Assembly (NCBI GenBank): GCA_030765065.1 | Contig: CM060975.1 | Span: forward strand, 203,778,007-203,842,006 | DNA: 64,000 nucleotides | DNA from: Deroplatys truncata | Lineage: Eukaryota > Arthropoda > Insecta > Mantodea > Mantidae | Reading direction: 5' to 3' | In this document: positions 46,018 to 56,943 of the stretch, piece after piece | How the letters are laid out: each line of letters starts with the position of its first letter | Position numbering within the stretch: position 1 is the stretch's first letter | Position numbers and translations under genes: made by a program | The notes under the pieces: generated by a model | What the model was told of the DNA's origin: nothing | Databases searched by the model: none | What the model saw: only the letters and a program-made list of their open reading frames with translations

Positions 46018-46140
46018 AGAGGATACCGGTTCTATAATATGGGCCATAAAATCAACACCCCATGGGTGGGCTTGAACCCATCCTCATTCTGTGCAGCGAA
46101 CCGAAGCAGAATGCTATAAACCACTTGACGTGGCTCAGAA
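46018..46140 (-). repeat. tRNA-like SINE head
   Basis: Read on minus: 'caagtggtttatagcattct' (A-box region) and 'gggttcaagcccacc' (B box), followed by CATGGGGTG. It lacks a proper acceptor stem, so it is probably SINE-derived and not a tRNA gene. Confidence 0.5.
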
Positions 46141-46220
46141 TAATAATTATGTTATAAAAGCAGTCTTACCCGGCATTGCATTCTGTGAATAAGAAGATGG
46201 AATTAATTACGGCTGTAATT

Positions 46221-47054
46221 ACTTTCTCTACTACGTAAAGTAAGTAGGGGAAGTATTGTATTCCACCCAAAAATTCGATACCGGAAATATATGTTTTGAG
46301 ACCCCCTGAATCCAAAAAAAGAAGCATTTTTGGAAACATGTCCGTGTGTGTGCATCTGTCTGTGTGTGTTTGTGTCTGTAAGCAGCATAACTCAGAAACG
46401 AATAGTCGGATAACACCAAACTATCTTCCAGGGATGCGACACAAAGGTTTTCAGGAAAATCCCCCCGCCCCAGATTACCCTTTACATGGAACATTTTTCT
46501 AAAATTTTAATTTTCTCAAAAACGGCTCAAACGATTTTGATTAAAATATCATATGTTTAAGATATTTTCATGACAAATGAAATGTATAATCTCGAATTTT
46601 CTGGGAACGTCTCCTAAAGTATTCTTCATTGTGAACGACTTTTGCATAACTGGTAAACCATAAGAGACCGACAAAATTTTACTACAACAAAAAATGTAGA
46701 TCGCGTTAAAATACACGACTTATGTCATATACATTTTTTGTTGTTGAGTGAACCATTTTCGAGATATTGCTTGTTATTCCTTAAATTTTGCAATACTTAT
46801 ACTTTTTCTCAAATTCGTTATTAATTTTTTTTGTCCTGGTAATGCAAAGAGAATGGAATACTGCACATAGCAACCACCTCTTAAAATATTTGACTATCGC
46901 TTAAAACCTAGCAATTCCCCTTGCATCTACAAGAAAATTAGCAATAAGATTAACATCTCGATATCTCGATTAACATGAAGCATATGGAGAATAAGCGTTT
47001 GTAAAAATAGTTTGTACAAGAGTAGAGAAAGTCATGTGAGTGTAACCCATCAGA
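46221..47054 (-). repeat. R1 copy 17
   Basis: An uninterrupted copy from ACTTTCTCTACTACG to CATCAGA. Two small losses occur: near 46283, where 'gagatttcac' is missing, and near 46420. The GT tract is imperfect (46345-46380). Confidence 0.85.
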
Positions 47055-47580
47055 TTTTTTTAATAGTGTTCGCTGACACCTGAGCATAAATGTCCATGGT
47101 TTTGATCACATTGGTCAAATAATGTATATTTTTTAAGGGATTGAAAATATGAGAACGTTAAGGTAGGGATGGTAAAATAAGATTGAAAAGTTCAATATCA
47201 TAGCCAGTATTTGAACCACGGATCTTCTGGATTCCGTCCGGTTGCTCTAGCCAACTGTATAACAATGGCAACATTCTAGCACAACATTGAATTCCCTAAC
47301 TGACTTTCATTTCTCCCGGTAAGCAACAATGAGATCTAACATTCATTTTGAGATCAATAGTGACCTACAATGTCATAGGTGTTGTATGTCCCGGGCTTCA
47401 TAGTTTAACCAACTATTAGGTCAATCAATGATAATTACTATGTTTATGGCAGTCTATAATTTTTCCTAACTCCTATAGTTTAAATGCACAAATTTGCGTC
47501 CCAGTTGTAAAATTGATAATATCGCCGTGAAAATAAAAGCAATTTTTAAATACTCAGGGTACTATAATATTGAAAAAATA
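47055..47580 (-). repeat. Gene-free stretch with one tRNA-like segment
   Basis: At about 47195-47275, read on minus, 'gttggctagagcaaccgg' and 'gtggttcaaatactgg' give A- and B-box-like blocks with tRNA-like spacing. It is probably a SINE head. The rest is unidentified. Confidence 0.4.
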
Positions 47581-47665
47581 TATTGCGCTACATTCACATG
47601 ATTTTCTCTACTCCTATCGCTTGTTTTGATAAATCCTCTACAAATCATTCTTACGAAAGCTTATT

Positions 47666-48434
47666 ACTTTCTCTATCAAGTATATAGTAGATAGAAGGTA
47701 TTGAATTTCACTAAAAAATTTGATACATGCTTTGAGGTCCATGTGCGTCTGTCAACAGCATGACCCAGGTGAATGCCAAATTTGGTATTTAAGTTCGGCA
47801 TCTTCAAAAACACAAACAAAGAATGCGATGGGAGGACTTCAAAGAAACTTTACTTGGAACTCTTTTCGAAATTTTTTATTTTCCCAAAAGTAGCTCTAAG
47901 ATATTTTAATTAAAATACCATATATTAAATATATTTATATGACAAATAAAATGTATATCTTAATTTTTTAGGACTAGCCTGTGAAGCCCTGTTCATTCGG
48001 AAGGAGTTTTATATAATCCAGTATAACTGCTAAACGTTAAGCGATAGACGAAAATGTACTACACAAAAATAAATGATCTTTTTAAAACAGAAAATTTATT
48101 TCAAATAACCTTTTTGTGGTATAAGCCATTGCCCAAATATCAGAATTGTTCATTTCTTGGTCATTCTCTTAAAGTGCTGTCAACATTCACTTGTTTCTCG
48201 CGATTGCATGGAAACAGTACAGAATTTTAAGGCCAGTGTATAGCGTCAGTTCTTAATCATTTGCCTACCACTGTTCCCTGTGTATCATAACGAAATGTGC
48301 AATGTAACTATTTCTGTAAAGGTTTATTTGGATTAAAATGTAGTAGATAGAAGGGTAAGCTTTCGTAAGAATAGTTTGTATATACACTAATAAATGGTAG
48401 AGGGTAGTGAAGGTCCTGTGAATGCAACGTAAGA
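47666..48434 (-). repeat. R1 copy 18, nested in copy 19
   Basis: It runs from ACTTTCTCTATCAAG to 'gtaaga'. It has lost its GT tract: only 'gtgcgtctgtcaacagcat' remains at that position. It is thus a copy where the microsatellite is missing. Confidence 0.75.
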
Positions 48435-48520
48435 TTTTTCTCTATCTTGTAGTTCATTATAATCGAGATAACCTTTACACAAATAGATTCATTATACATT
48501 TCGTTGTAGGCACAAAGGGA

Positions 48521-48635
48521 TAGAGAAAATCGAATTCACACTCATTAGTTTAAAAGTGGGTCACGCTATGCTAGTGTTTTTTTCTGCATTTTTTTAATGT
48601 TATACATGTTTTTATTGCATACTATTTCATACCCC

Positions 48636-48700
<65 letters not shown>

Positions 48701-48950
48701 CTGCTTAGCTAGCCTCCCAAGTTTTAAGTAGGTGACGAGAAATTTTCTCCACTAACCCACGCTGTAAAGCCATCCAGCTGCAGGACCAATGAAAAGCAAC
48801 AAAAGCCATTAACTCCATCTTCGTAGCATCACGGTTCACCTCCAATATCCAGTAAAATGCAGCAAATATGAATCGAGTACAGCTATAGCTTAATGCAGAT
48901 GGTTTTCCGGGATCTTGTCTTGGGTTTTCAAACAGGGTCTTCAGATTCCA
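48521..48950. repeat. Unidentified insert with long (TG)n
   Basis: This segment separates two parts of R1 copy 19 and does not match R1. It holds a TG run from 48636 to 48699 with one interruption. The remainder is unidentified. Confidence 0.5.
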
Positions 48951-49204
48951 TAATCTTTCCGTGTCATCGCGAGAAACAGCTGAATTACGACATCACTTTG
49001 AAAAACTCTAACCAATAACAATGGATATCTCGTTATATATAATCTTGCGATATACAAAATTCTTCCAAATGAAGTGAATTTTATAAGCTGTTTGCAAAAA
49101 ATTCAACATATAAATTTTATTTGTTGTGTAGTCTTAAATATAGGACATTTTATTCAAAATTGTTACAGCTATTCTGAGAAAATCAAATATTAAAATGCTT
49201 AATT

Positions 49205-49449
49205 AAATTGAGTTTTATTTATGGACGCTCTTTAACTGCTGTGGTCCTTAGCGATATTGTGGGTGAAAGACCGGCAATTTTTACCAGAGGCCCCTTTATC
49301 AAGCTTGAGGTTCTTTTACGTGCCGTAAATCTACGACACGGAACTACTGGCTTTACTTCGCTTCCGAAGGATGTCTAGCTAAGGATTTTTACGCCCGAAA
49401 AATTCCATCCCTCCACTGGGTTTGAACCCGCGGCCTCGGGAACTAGAGT
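49205..49449 (-). mobile_element. SINE A, 5'-truncated, in R1 copy 19
   Basis: Read on minus, it ends 'gtccataaataaaactcaat' and keeps the B box ('gcgggttcaaacccagtgg'), but the A box is missing. A loss near 49251 removed the 'tcccattc' segment. No clear TSD. Confidence 0.8.
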
Positions 49450-49698
49450 TGAAATCGTCCCATGTTAGTTTGAGGTGGGGGACTTTCCTGAAAATATTCG
49501 TTTCGTACCGTTGGAAAATGTTTTCTAATTAACAAAATTTTTGTTTCTATTTACAGTCTCACACACACACACACACACATCTTTTTCTATTTTTTTTTAA
49601 TTATTCAGGGTCTCAAAAACATGTATTTCCGGCGAAAACCCTGAATCGAATTCTTGGGTGGAATAGAATTCTTCCTCTACTTATATAGGTAAGTAGTA

Positions 49699-50399
49699 AC
49701 GAAAATAAACGATAATGGTTAGAGAAAGTCATGTGAATGTAACACAGGTTTCATTTTGTGATGGGATACTTCACTAACACTGACAAGCCACGGACGTTCA
49801 CAGTTCATTTATTGGCGAAATCTGACATTTCTTCCTGCTCCTGGAGTCTTTTTATGACAAACGCGGAAGAAGAAATTAACACTTGGGAAGGCAGAAGTGG
49901 CTCTGAAAGAAAGCCCTTCAAAGTATCAGCCATCTTCAGCTTGTTTGTCTTTCACGAACTAACACTCATGAACTCTGCAGTAGTGAAGCTGAAGACCAAA
50001 GAAAACGGGAGAGCACAAAATAACAATGAAAACGGCAATGAGAGAATGAACTCAGAACTTCTGATGAAGTACAGGAAAGTAAATATATTTACTAAAGCAC
50101 GCTATAGTAACCCATTAAAAGATTAGTTGAAACAGTAACACAATAGTATATTAATGCAACTAACTATAATAGCACTAATTAAGTTTTCATACAGCGTCTT
50201 AATTACCATTATGGTCAAGTTCCATACGACTGTTTTTGGTCGACCACACTATAATTTAAAAACTAAGGAGTTTTTAAAACAAATCTTAACTTGTTAATTG
50301 TGTTGTAATGGTAGTGTTATCACAAGGAAAAGTTGAAGGCTGCTGTTTCATATTATGCTCTGCTACCATTTGGTAATCACAATGAGATAAGAAATATTC
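49699..50399. other. R1 tail fragment, then an unidentified ORF
   Basis: 49699-49746 is the last 48 bases of a minus-strand R1 ('gttagagaaagtcatgtg'). A 122-codon plus-strand ORF follows at 49758-50126. Its protein is lysine- and asparagine-rich towards the end (KTKENGRAQNNNENGNER) and has no domain I recognise. No splice or promoter evidence supports it. Confidence 0.3.
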
Positions 50400-50462
50400 A
50401 AGTAGATAGATAAGGCATCTTTATTGGTTTCAAATTATTGAAGTTATTACACCTGTATTTAG
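50400..50462 (-). mobile_element. LINE L-family 3' tail, copy L-3
   Basis: Read on minus, 'aataacttcaataatttgaa' and 'accaataaagatgccttatc' match the L-1/L-2 3' UTR end, here followed by a CTAT/TCTA tail (GATA units on plus). Only the last 60 bases survive. Confidence 0.7.
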
Positions 50463-50713
50463 TGCATAAGTCATTGACCGTACATACATAAGTGCTGTAC
50501 CCATTTTACTCTCAATACTTCCTATGATGAAGTATCTCCAGAGGTCGTGAACGTTTTAACATAATTATAAATTAGGGAAAGGAGTCAAAGAAGTATTTGC
50601 ACGAAACAAATAAGTTTTACATTTCTTACAGCTATATGAAATCACGCATTCTCTTTAACGCAAAAATTAACTTTACAAAGAACTTGGCTTACTACATCAA
50701 GTACGAAGTATAA

Positions 50714-52177
50714 GGGCCGGATTCATAGTCGAACCTTAAGCGTGAACTGAAGCCTTTAAGCTATAAGCGTTCGCTCACGGTGAGTGAACGCTTAAAGATG
50801 TTTGCAATTCATAGACGACAATTGCAAGACATGGCAGCATACAAATATCTATGACGTCATTTCCATTCTCGCATGCCATTGGTCATTTTGCGACCGAACG
50901 AATGTGGACATTTTGATACATGCTTCCATTTTGTTTCGCTGCTTCTGCAGGAATGGCACATATGGAATTTCTAAGTGCTATTTTTTTGTATAGTTTGTAT
51001 GCTACTTTTTTTGAGAGAAAATCCTAAGAAAGCATTGCAGAGCAAACCAGTAGCTCACGTCCAAAAAAAGGTCTCAAAAGTAGCAGTTTTTAATTTGTTT
51101 TGCTTAGGAATTATGTAGAAGGCACTGATTTTGGTAATTTATAATACATGTTGTGTCCAAAATTACTGAAATGCAACCTCTTGCTTGCACCTCTCAAAGA
51201 GAAGTTGTATGAATGATTAACTTTCACCTAAAACTCGTGCAACATTCTCAATTTATTGTAAGGCTGCTGGAACATGTGAAAATAAAAGAAACTACATTTG
51301 CTTGTGGCTGTGAGAGGTTAGGTTTTAATATAAGGGAAGAAATAGTATTGCTTACTATTAAAAGTGCTTACTGCAACCGTCTACAATATTAATGTGAAAG
51401 GAATGATGCTTTATTATATTTTGTATTCATGCATTATGCTCAAGAAAATTGCTTCTTATAGCTGGAAAGGTTAGTTCATACCCAAGGGGTAAATGAATAG
51501 CACTTTCACTGCTGTTTGTTAAAAGCTGGATACCTACTTTTTACATGAAATAAGACATTCTCGTATCATTCAGATACAATGCAAGTTGGTTGCCTGTAAT
51601 TTCTGTATAGAAGCCTCATGAAATATTAACAACGATACAATACAAAACCACAAGTAAAGGTGACAGGTGGCAATCAGTTTCATCGTGTCAATAACCATTC
51701 AAGATCAGAAAACTAGCAGCAGTAAGACTGAAAAGAAACTAAGTCTGTTTTCGTGTACATATTGCTTACTCTCTTTCCACCAAAGTGTGTTTAAAAATAT
51801 GGAAATAGTAGTTAGATATTATTGGTTGACGAAATATTTGTCATGCCTAAAGCTTCTGTGTTATTTGTTATATTGATAAGTGTGGATGAAACTAACGACA
51901 GTACTGCTCAACGCTAATTTCCAAAGGGTTGTTTGCATATGTAATATATAAAAAAAAAGCATTATGAACGCGCAAATCTACATATTCCGCAAATGCTTAA
52001 TCCTCCATGTTGACTATGTGGTGGTCTGCTGATACATAAAACAACCATGGATTGACACTCAAGTGCAACTCAGGTGAACGAGCAGGTACTCTAAAGTGTC
52101 TCTTAAGCGACGTCTGTGAACTGAAACTCAACCCTTAAGGAGCACTTACACTTTAGTGCTGACTATGAATCTGGTCC
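50714..52177. mobile_element. Harbinger-like non-autonomous element
   Basis: The ends are inverted: GGGCCGGATTCATAGTC at 50714 and its counterpart GGACCAGATTCATAGTC read from 52177. TAA lies on each side (50711-50713, 52178-52180). A three-base TWA duplication with GG(G)C-type ends is the habit of PIF/Harbinger. Repeated CTTAAGCG-like motifs lie near both ends, and a hairpin (AAGCGTTCGCTCAC and its complement) occurs at about 50765-50795. No transposase or Myb-like ORF is visible in the 1,464 bp. Confidence 0.65.
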
Positions 52178-52180
52178 TAA

Positions 52181-52834
52181 GTCTTTATTATCTCTTGCAC
52201 TTTGGAACCCTCGACAATCCACTTTACAAATGTTCTGTAATATATAACTTGTTTGCTCCAGTCCAGTACTTTAAAGAAACCCGACACATGCACCAAATGA
52301 TCAAATTTAGAAGAATTGCTTACGCCGAAAATAATCTGTTGCAAAATTTTGAATAGACATATTGCGTGTGCGAAGCCACTTCCTAAACTCAGAATTTTTA
52401 TGTTCCTCCCTTAACGCTCGGCGAAAGACAAAATTCTCTTCTCGTGCCTTGGGGTCGCCGGGGTCCATTCTAGTCACATACATTGATGTCAGTCGCCAGG
52501 TACAGCGCCACCAAGCTCTCCGCAGCCTGCCCTCTGTTGGTTAGTCATGATAGGAAGCGCTGGATGATAATGCAGATAGTGTGAAAATTGTGGTATCTTC
52601 ACTCAACCAAGGCGAAAGGTGCTGTGTTTGGCTGGCAGTGCAGTTAGTGAGGTCAGACGCTAAGACTTGGTGCAGACAGGAGAGATATCCTGCGAGAAAA
52701 GGAGCCATGATTGGCTCAGTGTGTAATTAAATGCTGATCGGATGGCAGCACTGATGGAGGGACCTTAGGCGTGTTTTCGAATAGTGCAACAGATGACAGC
52801 ATTGTTGATTCCACGCTGTAGTTTTGATCTTTTG
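52181..52834. other. Gene-free sequence
   Basis: Nothing is recognised. The text is less AT-rich than average, but ORFs are short. Confidence 0.4.
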
Positions 52835-52848
52835 CAGGTAAAGTGAAA

Positions 52849-53670
52849 GATTAGGGTTAGTGGACAGTGGGGACATCAGGCACCTGGACCCGCAAGGGAT
52901 CCTACACGCCCGGGAGGAACGGGTGAGATAAAGGAACCGCAGGAGACGTATGGCCTGCAGGACCGGCCGACGCAGACGACAGAGACGCGCAGAGTTCCCT
53001 AATAGTTACGGGCTTGACCACCCGGCCGAGAGCGCTCGGCGGCAACTCTCCCAAGCCCCCGGAGGGTGGCTCACCGACTCCCCTCCAGCGGAGATCGGGG
53101 AAAGCTGGACCAAGTAGTGAAGGTTCGAACAGATGCTCTGACGGGGCCAAGTAGTTCCAAAGCTCCATCTGTCCGCCGCCGACTGGCACACATTCCCGGA
53201 GTCAACCTGTAGCGTGAAAGAGGGAATGGGAGGAAATGAGGGAGAGAGGAGATCTGTGGTAGGCAACACCACCCCAGCATTCGCCGGTACCATGCTAGTC
53301 TCTAGTTCTAGAGGTAGCGGGTTCAAACCCGGCGGAGGGCAATGAATTATTTTCGAGTGTAAAAATCCTTAGTTTGGCTTCCTTCGGAAGGGAACTAAAG
53401 CCGGTGATCCCGTGTCGTAGATTTACGACACGAAAAAGAAACTCAAGCCTGATAGAGGTTTCTGAGCAAAATTTCCAATTTCTCGCTCCTAACATTGAAT
53501 GGGACGCTAGTAGCTAGGACCATAGTAGTTAAGGGGCGTCCATAAATAAATAAATAAACAGTCGACCAGGCAAAACCACTGTAAAAATCATGGTCAAGCG
53601 GAACCGAAATCGAAATCGGGACCTCTCTAATGCGAGTTGCACAAGTTAGCGCGGCGCCATCTCGCATCTT
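52849..53670 (-). mobile_element. SINE D with 14-bp TSD, host of a SINE A
   Basis: CAGGTAAAGTGAAA lies at 52835-52848 and 53671-53684. Read on minus, the tRNA-like head is at the right (B-box-like 'gatttcgatttcgg' near 53610). The core follows on both sides of the nested SINE A (53285-53565), then a GC-rich body shared with 63480-63915 ('cctgcggttcctttatctc' type block). The several 69-106 codon minus-strand ORFs here are chance readings of this GC-rich body. Confidence 0.75.
53285..53565 (+). mobile_element. SINE A, 5'-truncated, nested in SINE D
   Basis: It starts at 'accatgctagtctctagttc' and keeps the B box 'gggttcaaacccgg'. The body is complete, and it ends with an AAATA-unit tail (ataaataaataaataaac). 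It falls exactly within the SINE D core, between 'cattcgccg' and 'gtcgaccaggcaaaacc'. Confidence 0.85.
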
Positions 53671-53684
53671 CAGGTAAAGTGAAA

Positions 53685-54149
53685 ATAACATATACTGATG
53701 TAAAGGAAATGAACTCCATGTATTAGAATATTAAAATTCTAATGAAGAGTATTTATTTTAAATACACGTATTTCATTGATTATCTGGAGAATGGATCCCA
53801 GTAGAGTGCTGCTTTTAAGGCGTTAAAAGGTGTGGGCGATAGGGGAGCTGTGCGCCGAGTAAGATCATAATGAGTGCTGAAGTATTATAGATGCCATAAC
53901 AGTTCAGTTACGTCACATATAGTCAGTGTATTAGTGTGGTCGACCAAACAGAATATGTTCTAGCACAAACACTGTGGTTTATAGTAAAGTGAGGACGTTG
54001 CTGAATAAAAAGATACATAAAGTCTCCACATTTTCTCCTCCTATCTGTTATTAGTTATTGATATTTTAACACTGTACTTTCCAAAAAAACCCAGAAAAAG
54101 TAGCATGTTTCACCCATGTTATTCTTCTGGCTTATCTATTTATTTTTAA
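53685..54149. other. Gene-free sequence
   Basis: Nothing is recognised. Confidence 0.45.
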
Positions 54150-54275
54150 ATTCCCTTTACAGTAAATAGAGGAAGTATCTACCTAATATATTCCACCCAA
54201 AAATAGTATATTGATATTTCGCTAAAAATACATGTTTGGAGGCCCCTGAAACCAAAAAACGTTTTAGAACAATTT

Positions 54276-54320
<45 letters not shown>

Positions 54321-54845
54321 CAGCATAACTCAAAACGAAATGCTGGATAAATACCATACTTGGTATTTATGTTCTACATCCTCAACAGATGTGAAGCGAA
54401 GATTTTGAAGAAAAAAAATCCCGATCCAAATTACCATGGAAACGTTTTGAAAAATTTGATTTTCTCAACAATGGTTGTAACAATTTTCATTAAAGTGTCA
54501 TATATTTAAGATATTTATGCCATAAATTAAATGTATGTGTTGAATTTTCAGGGAATAGCCTGTGATGTTCTCTTCATTCAGGAGGAATTTTATAACGGTT
54601 TAACTATACGATATAGACCAAAACTTATCAAAAATGAAGATCTCTCTAAAACGCGCAATTGATTTCAAATAACTTTTTCTGTATCATCAGCCATATCCGA
54701 GATGTTATTATCGGTTAGAGTTGTCTTTATTTTAAAGTATTATCGCTATTCAGTTGTTTCTCGCAATGTCATGAAAGAGTAGATATGGAATTTTGATTAA
54801 CATGAATTAGGAAAGAAGTGAATTTTCTTAGTAATAATTGTGGTG
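54150..54845 (-). repeat. R1 copy 25, partial
   Basis: The 3' terminal part is worn ('ccctttacagtaaatagagg'), and the copy stops before the 5' end. A long (TG)n run lies at 54282-54318, followed by the constant 'gaacagcataactc'. Confidence 0.7.
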
Positions 54846-54894
54846 GCTTTATAAAAATAAATGACAGTAGGTACAAAAAACTACGACGCTGTTA

Positions 54895-55110
54895 ACGACG
54901 CTGTCAATTGCCAGGATCATATCATCGCCGCCGGTGTGCCGGCATTTCATCACACAGGAGTACTTTTACACGTTAGTGAAACTACTGACAAAGGACTGTC
55001 GCTTTTAAGAACTTATAAACCATCGGTCTGGGCCGGGTTTGAACCCGCGTACTTGGGATTAGAAAAGGATAGCAATGACGGAGTGCATTATGGGGCGGCA
55101 TGTGGTCAGC
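54895..55110 (-). repeat. tRNA-headed SINE-like element
   Basis: Read on minus, a B box 'gcgggttcaaacccggcc' near 55040 is followed by a body with 'tgtcagtagtttcactaacg' and 'tgtgatgaaatgccggc'. The plus-strand 143-codon ORF over it (54861-55292) is a chance frame. Confidence 0.5.
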
Positions 55111-55574
55111 GTCCCGCTTCCTCTCTACCGCTCAGGTGTGGTTTACCAGACCAGGAGTACTACTTTTCCATCAAACTACTCCTGAATTCTCTCCAAGACA
55201 CGAAGCTAAGTTTAGGTTATACAGAAGGTATAACCATTACCACATATGTACCAAACCCGGGTGCACTCGCACTCACCGTGGCGCCTCGATGATGCCTCAA
55301 ATTTGACAGAGAAATGTGAATTCTCTGCTATAATGAGAATCATTATCATCTTGTTTCTCACTTCAAACAAGATGTTGATATTATCTTAATCTTTTAAAAA
55401 ATGCTAGTAATATGTACTCGATATAAAGCCTATGAAGGTACAGTTGAATTTCGAAATAAAAAACGACTGCAATACCTCAGGAAACCAAAATAAAAATTTC
55501 AACAAGCGTTTCTGAAATTCTTCAGAAAATGCAAACAATATCCAGGTTTTCTTGCTGACTAGAGGAAGTCGGGT
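55111..55574. other. Gene-free sequence
   Basis: Nothing is recognised. Confidence 0.4.
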
Positions 55575-55800
55575 TCATGAGCAAGAGGTCCGCGGCTCAA
55601 ATCCAGCCAGGACCTTCCTTCCTAAATGAGGTATTTTTTCCAGGTTTTCCTCAGTCCTCGTAACTATCAAAGGCTTAGAATGCTTCCTTCCTAAATGTCC
55701 TTTCCCATAATAATCATTCCATGTCATGTAGATATCACAGTGTCCACCGCCTGTGCTGCCGTGTGCAGTAAGAATGGGCGTTGAACACTAGGAGGTGAAA
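55575..55800 (+). repeat. SINE-like element
   Basis: A B-box-like 'gcggctcaaatccagcc' near 55591 is followed by a body with a run resembling the SINE core ('ccaggttttcctcagtcc'). The A box is not clear, so it is probably 5'-truncated. Confidence 0.4.
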
Positions 55801-56199
55801 TGGGTTTTGGACTGCATTCTGCTTTTACCAAAACGATTTGCAATCCTGTTTCGTTGTGTTCCGGCACCACTGCATCCTTATTAGCCCTATAACGCACAGC
55901 AGGGTGTTATTTTTGGTAGGCAGGTGCACTTGTCAACCCCCGTTATCAAAACGGGTGGGGCATGTGTGTTTTATAAACAGGTTCACACTGCACCCCTATA
56001 CAAGTGTCAAGGATCACGGGGATGATCCGCTCAGCAGCTAAGAGAGGAAAAGAGAAAGACAAAGAGAGAGAGGATGGCTGAATTTAAAGCATTGCATGCT
56101 TACTTATAAAAATAATACGTTGTTATTAAAACGTTTTACATTTTCGCTGCTGCGATATCAAGTCCTTAAGAGGAACGTTCACGGAGCAACTGCCTTTTA
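55801..56199. other. Gene-free sequence
   Basis: Nothing is recognised. Confidence 0.4.
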
Positions 56200-56943
56200 T
56201 TTCCCCTACTATCTATACTAAGAGAAGTATTGTATTCCAACTAAAAATTAATATCGGAATTTCAATTGAAATATATTTTGGGGCCTTCTGAACACAAAAA
56301 AAGCTTTTTAGAAAAAGGTCCGTGTGTGTGTGTCTGTGAACAGCATGTCTCAAAAACGAAAAGTCAGAATAATATCAAGCTTAAGATTTAGGTTCAGTAC
56401 TACTAAAAACTATGACACTAAGATTTTCAAGAAATTCCACCATACGAAACTACCCATTTATTTTCTAAAAAATTCTCTAAAGATTTTGATTAAAATACAA
56501 TATATTAAGGATATTTACATGACAAATAAAATGTATATCTCAAATTTTCTGGGAATAGGATTTGAAATCCCTTCATTCGCAAGGAACTTTGTATAATCTT
56601 GTATAACTGGTAAACGTTAAGTGATAGACGAAAAGCACCACACAAAAAATGTAGAACTCTATAAAACACAATTTATTTCAAATAACTTTTTGTGGTATCA
56701 GCTATTCTGGGGTTATTAAAGGTTCAAATTTTTCATTTCTTGGTCATTCTCTTAAAGTCATTTCAACATTCAGTTGTTTCATGCAATTCCGCTGAAACAG
56801 CATGGAATTTTAAGGTCAGCGTATGGCATCCAGTTCTTATACATTTGACTATCGTTGTTCCCTTTCTATCTGTGACGAAATGTGTAATGTAGATATTTCT
56901 GCAATGGTGTACTTGGATTAAAATGTACAAGATAGAAAAAAAT

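Larger units (their letters stand above)
47581..49698 (+). repeat. R1 copy 19, heavily interrupted host
   Basis: The pieces are about 47581-47665, 48435-48520, 48951-49204 and 49450-49698. The breaks hold R1 copy 18, a (TG)n-containing segment and a SINE A. The first break falls at 'gaaagcttatt|tttctctatc', the same internal site as in copies 11 and 21. A CA run lies at 49560-49580. Confidence 0.65.

Noticed and set aside
52902..53326. Overlapping 69-106 codon proline/serine-rich ORFs on the minus strand
   Set aside because: They lie in the GC-rich body of SINE D, which is repeated at 63480-63915 with different frames.
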